The notes under the pieces were generated by a model. That model was not told the origin of the DNA, did not search any database, and saw only the letters and a program-made list of their open reading frames with translations. A stretch of 7,631 bases of DNA from JBHWPB01 sp043424675 (lineage in GTDB: Bacteria; Bacillota; Bacilli; Lactobacillales; Carnobacteriaceae_A), in the NCBI GenBank assembly GCA_043424675.1, contig JBHWPB010000128.1, positions 1-7,631 of the forward strand. The letters are read 5' to 3'. Shown here one piece after another: positions 6,932 through 7,631 of the stretch (positions are counted from its first letter, which is position 1; every line of letters starts with the position of its first letter). Position numbers and translations under genes: made by a program.

Positions 6932-6956
6932 CCTTGTCTGTTCATTTTATATCTTA

Positions 6957-7562
6957 CTATTGAGCGTTCGCGTAGCGTTCTGCAACATAATCCCAGTTCA
7001 CTACGTTAAAGAATGCATCAACGTAGTCTGCACGAACGTTTTTGTAGTTCAGGTAGTATGCGTGCTCCCATACGTCAACGCCAAGTAGAGGCTCTTTCCC
7101 ATCTGTCAATGGAGAGTCTTGGTTTGCTGTAGATACGACCTCTAATTTACCGTTATTAGATACTAACCATGCCCAACCAGATCCGAATTGACCTGTAGCA
7201 GCTGATTTGAACTCTTCTTTGAATTGATCGAAACTTCCGAAAGCTTCGTTCATAGCATCTGCTAATTCACCTTCAGGTTGTCCGCCACCGTTTGGAGACA
7301 TCATTTTCCAGAATAAATCGTGGTTGTAGTAACCTCCGCCTTGGTTACGTACAGCAGTTTGAATGTCTTCTGGAAGATCATTTAGTCCTGCAATTAATTC
7401 TTCAATTGATTTGTTTTCGTGTTCTGTTCCTTCAACTGCAGAATTTAGTCCGCTGCGGTAGCTTTCATGGTGCTTGTCGTGGTGAAGCTTCATTGTCTCT
7501 TCATCAATAGTCGGTTCCAATGCGTCATATGCATAGGGCAGTTCTGGTAATTCAAAAGTCAT
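6957..7562 (-). CDS. sodA: superoxide dismutase, manganese type (SodA)
   Basis: Converts superoxide to oxygen and hydrogen peroxide in the cytoplasm; there is no signal peptide. The 201-residue length is normal for the bacterial Mn/Fe family. Metal ligands are all present: His27 (in HHDKHH, 27-32), His81 (in NHDLFW, 80-85), Asp163 and His167 (in DVWEHAYY, 163-170). Gateway residues His31 and Tyr35 are present. Gln148 in TANQDSP with Gly77 in the first domain is the manganese-type arrangement; iron enzymes place the active-site Gln at the latter position. An oddity is GGGYYNH (75-81) where most relatives have GGGHxNH. The start is ATG 7562 because of a strong AAGGAGGA ribosome site; a longer in-frame reading to 7628 lacks one and adds a non-family N-terminus. 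Single gene with its own terminator. Mn preference over cambialistic use is inferred. Confidence 0.97.
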   Translation of the reverse strand: MTFELPELPYAYDALEPTIDEETMKLHHDKHHESYRSGLNSAVEGTEHENKSIEELIAGLNDLPEDIQTAVRNQGGGYYNHDLFWKMMSPNGGGQPEGELADAMNEAFGSFDQFKEEFKSAATGQFGSGWAWLVSNNGKLEVVSTANQDSPLTDGKEPLLGVDVWEHAYYLNYKNVRADYVDAFFNVVNWDYVAERYANAQ

Positions 7563-7570
7563 AATTAAAT

Positions 7571-7578
7571 TCCTCCTT
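7571..7578 (-). promoter_or_regulatory. sodA: Shine-Dalgarno site that fixes the sodA start
   Basis: AAGGAGGA on the - strand lies 8 nt before ATG 7562, giving the family-standard N-terminus MTFELPELPYAYDALEP. It excludes the 22-residue upstream extension. Confidence 0.9.
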
Positions 7579-7600
7579 GATTTTTTCTCTTTACATATTA

Positions 7601-7609
7601 AAGATAACA
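7601..7609 (-). promoter_or_regulatory. sodA: candidate extended -10 of sodA
   Basis: The - strand reads TGTTATCTT, an extended -10 (TG-N-TATCTT) about 40 bp upstream of the start codon. No convincing -35 is seen at 16-18 nt, which an extended -10 can tolerate, and the window ends soon after. No PerR- or Fur-like palindrome is evident in the visible part. Confidence 0.35.
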
Positions 7610-7631
7610 TAATCTGTCTTGGAAGCACAGG

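Noticed and set aside
7292..7510. 72-codon + strand frame antisense to sodA
   Set aside because: Antisense shadow of a strongly conserved enzyme, with no ribosome site.
7563..7628. 22-residue N-terminal extension of SodA
   Set aside because: No ribosome site for it, the strong SD lies inside it, and SodA family proteins begin at the ATG used here.
1..7631. CRISPR array, insertion sequence, tRNA or phage signature
   Set aside because: No regularly spaced repeats, transposase motifs, terminal inverted repeats, tRNA cloverleaf or integrase-like frame are visible on either strand.

Overview
The window looks like ordinary chromosome from an AT-rich, low-GC Gram-positive bacterium of the order Lactobacillales. 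The grounds are a T-box leader, strong AGGAGG-type ribosome sites, a class B penicillin-binding protein built like the streptococcal PBP2b, a YfhO-type membrane protein and a manganese-type superoxide dismutase. The strongly acidic tail on the PBP would suit a salt- or alkali-tolerant carnobacterial genus, but that placement is a guess from general composition. There are four protein genes, no sign of mobile DNA, and no tRNA, rRNA or CRISPR array.

Layout: positions 1-399 hold a clear sigma-A promoter and a complete T-box riboswitch that controls a sodium/amino-acid symporter of the SDF (DAACS) family (400-1626, + strand, GTG start). A bidirectional terminator (about 1661-1702) separates it from a convergent PBP2b-like transpeptidase gene (1705-3906, - strand). 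A 192-bp AT-rich divergent spacer (3907-4098) holds the start signals of the PBP gene and of a large YfhO-family polytopic membrane protein (4099-6837, + strand). Two separate back-to-back terminators (6844-6884 and 6889-6931) end yfhO and the convergent sodA gene (6957-7562, - strand). The sodA promoter region runs off the right edge.

Each gene appears to be its own transcription unit, with its own start region and terminator. The PBP and YfhO proteins share a cell-envelope theme: cross-linking of peptidoglycan during growth, and probable sugar transfer to an envelope polymer. The symporter is an amino-acid uptake system switched on by uncharged tRNA. Its specifier codon reads best as ACU (threonine), and the protein lacks the substrate-carboxylate-binding arginine of glutamate/aspartate carriers, so two independent signs point to a neutral substrate such as threonine or serine. 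SodA is a housekeeping defence against superoxide. I see no wholly new system here; the T-box/transporter pair is the most informative element.
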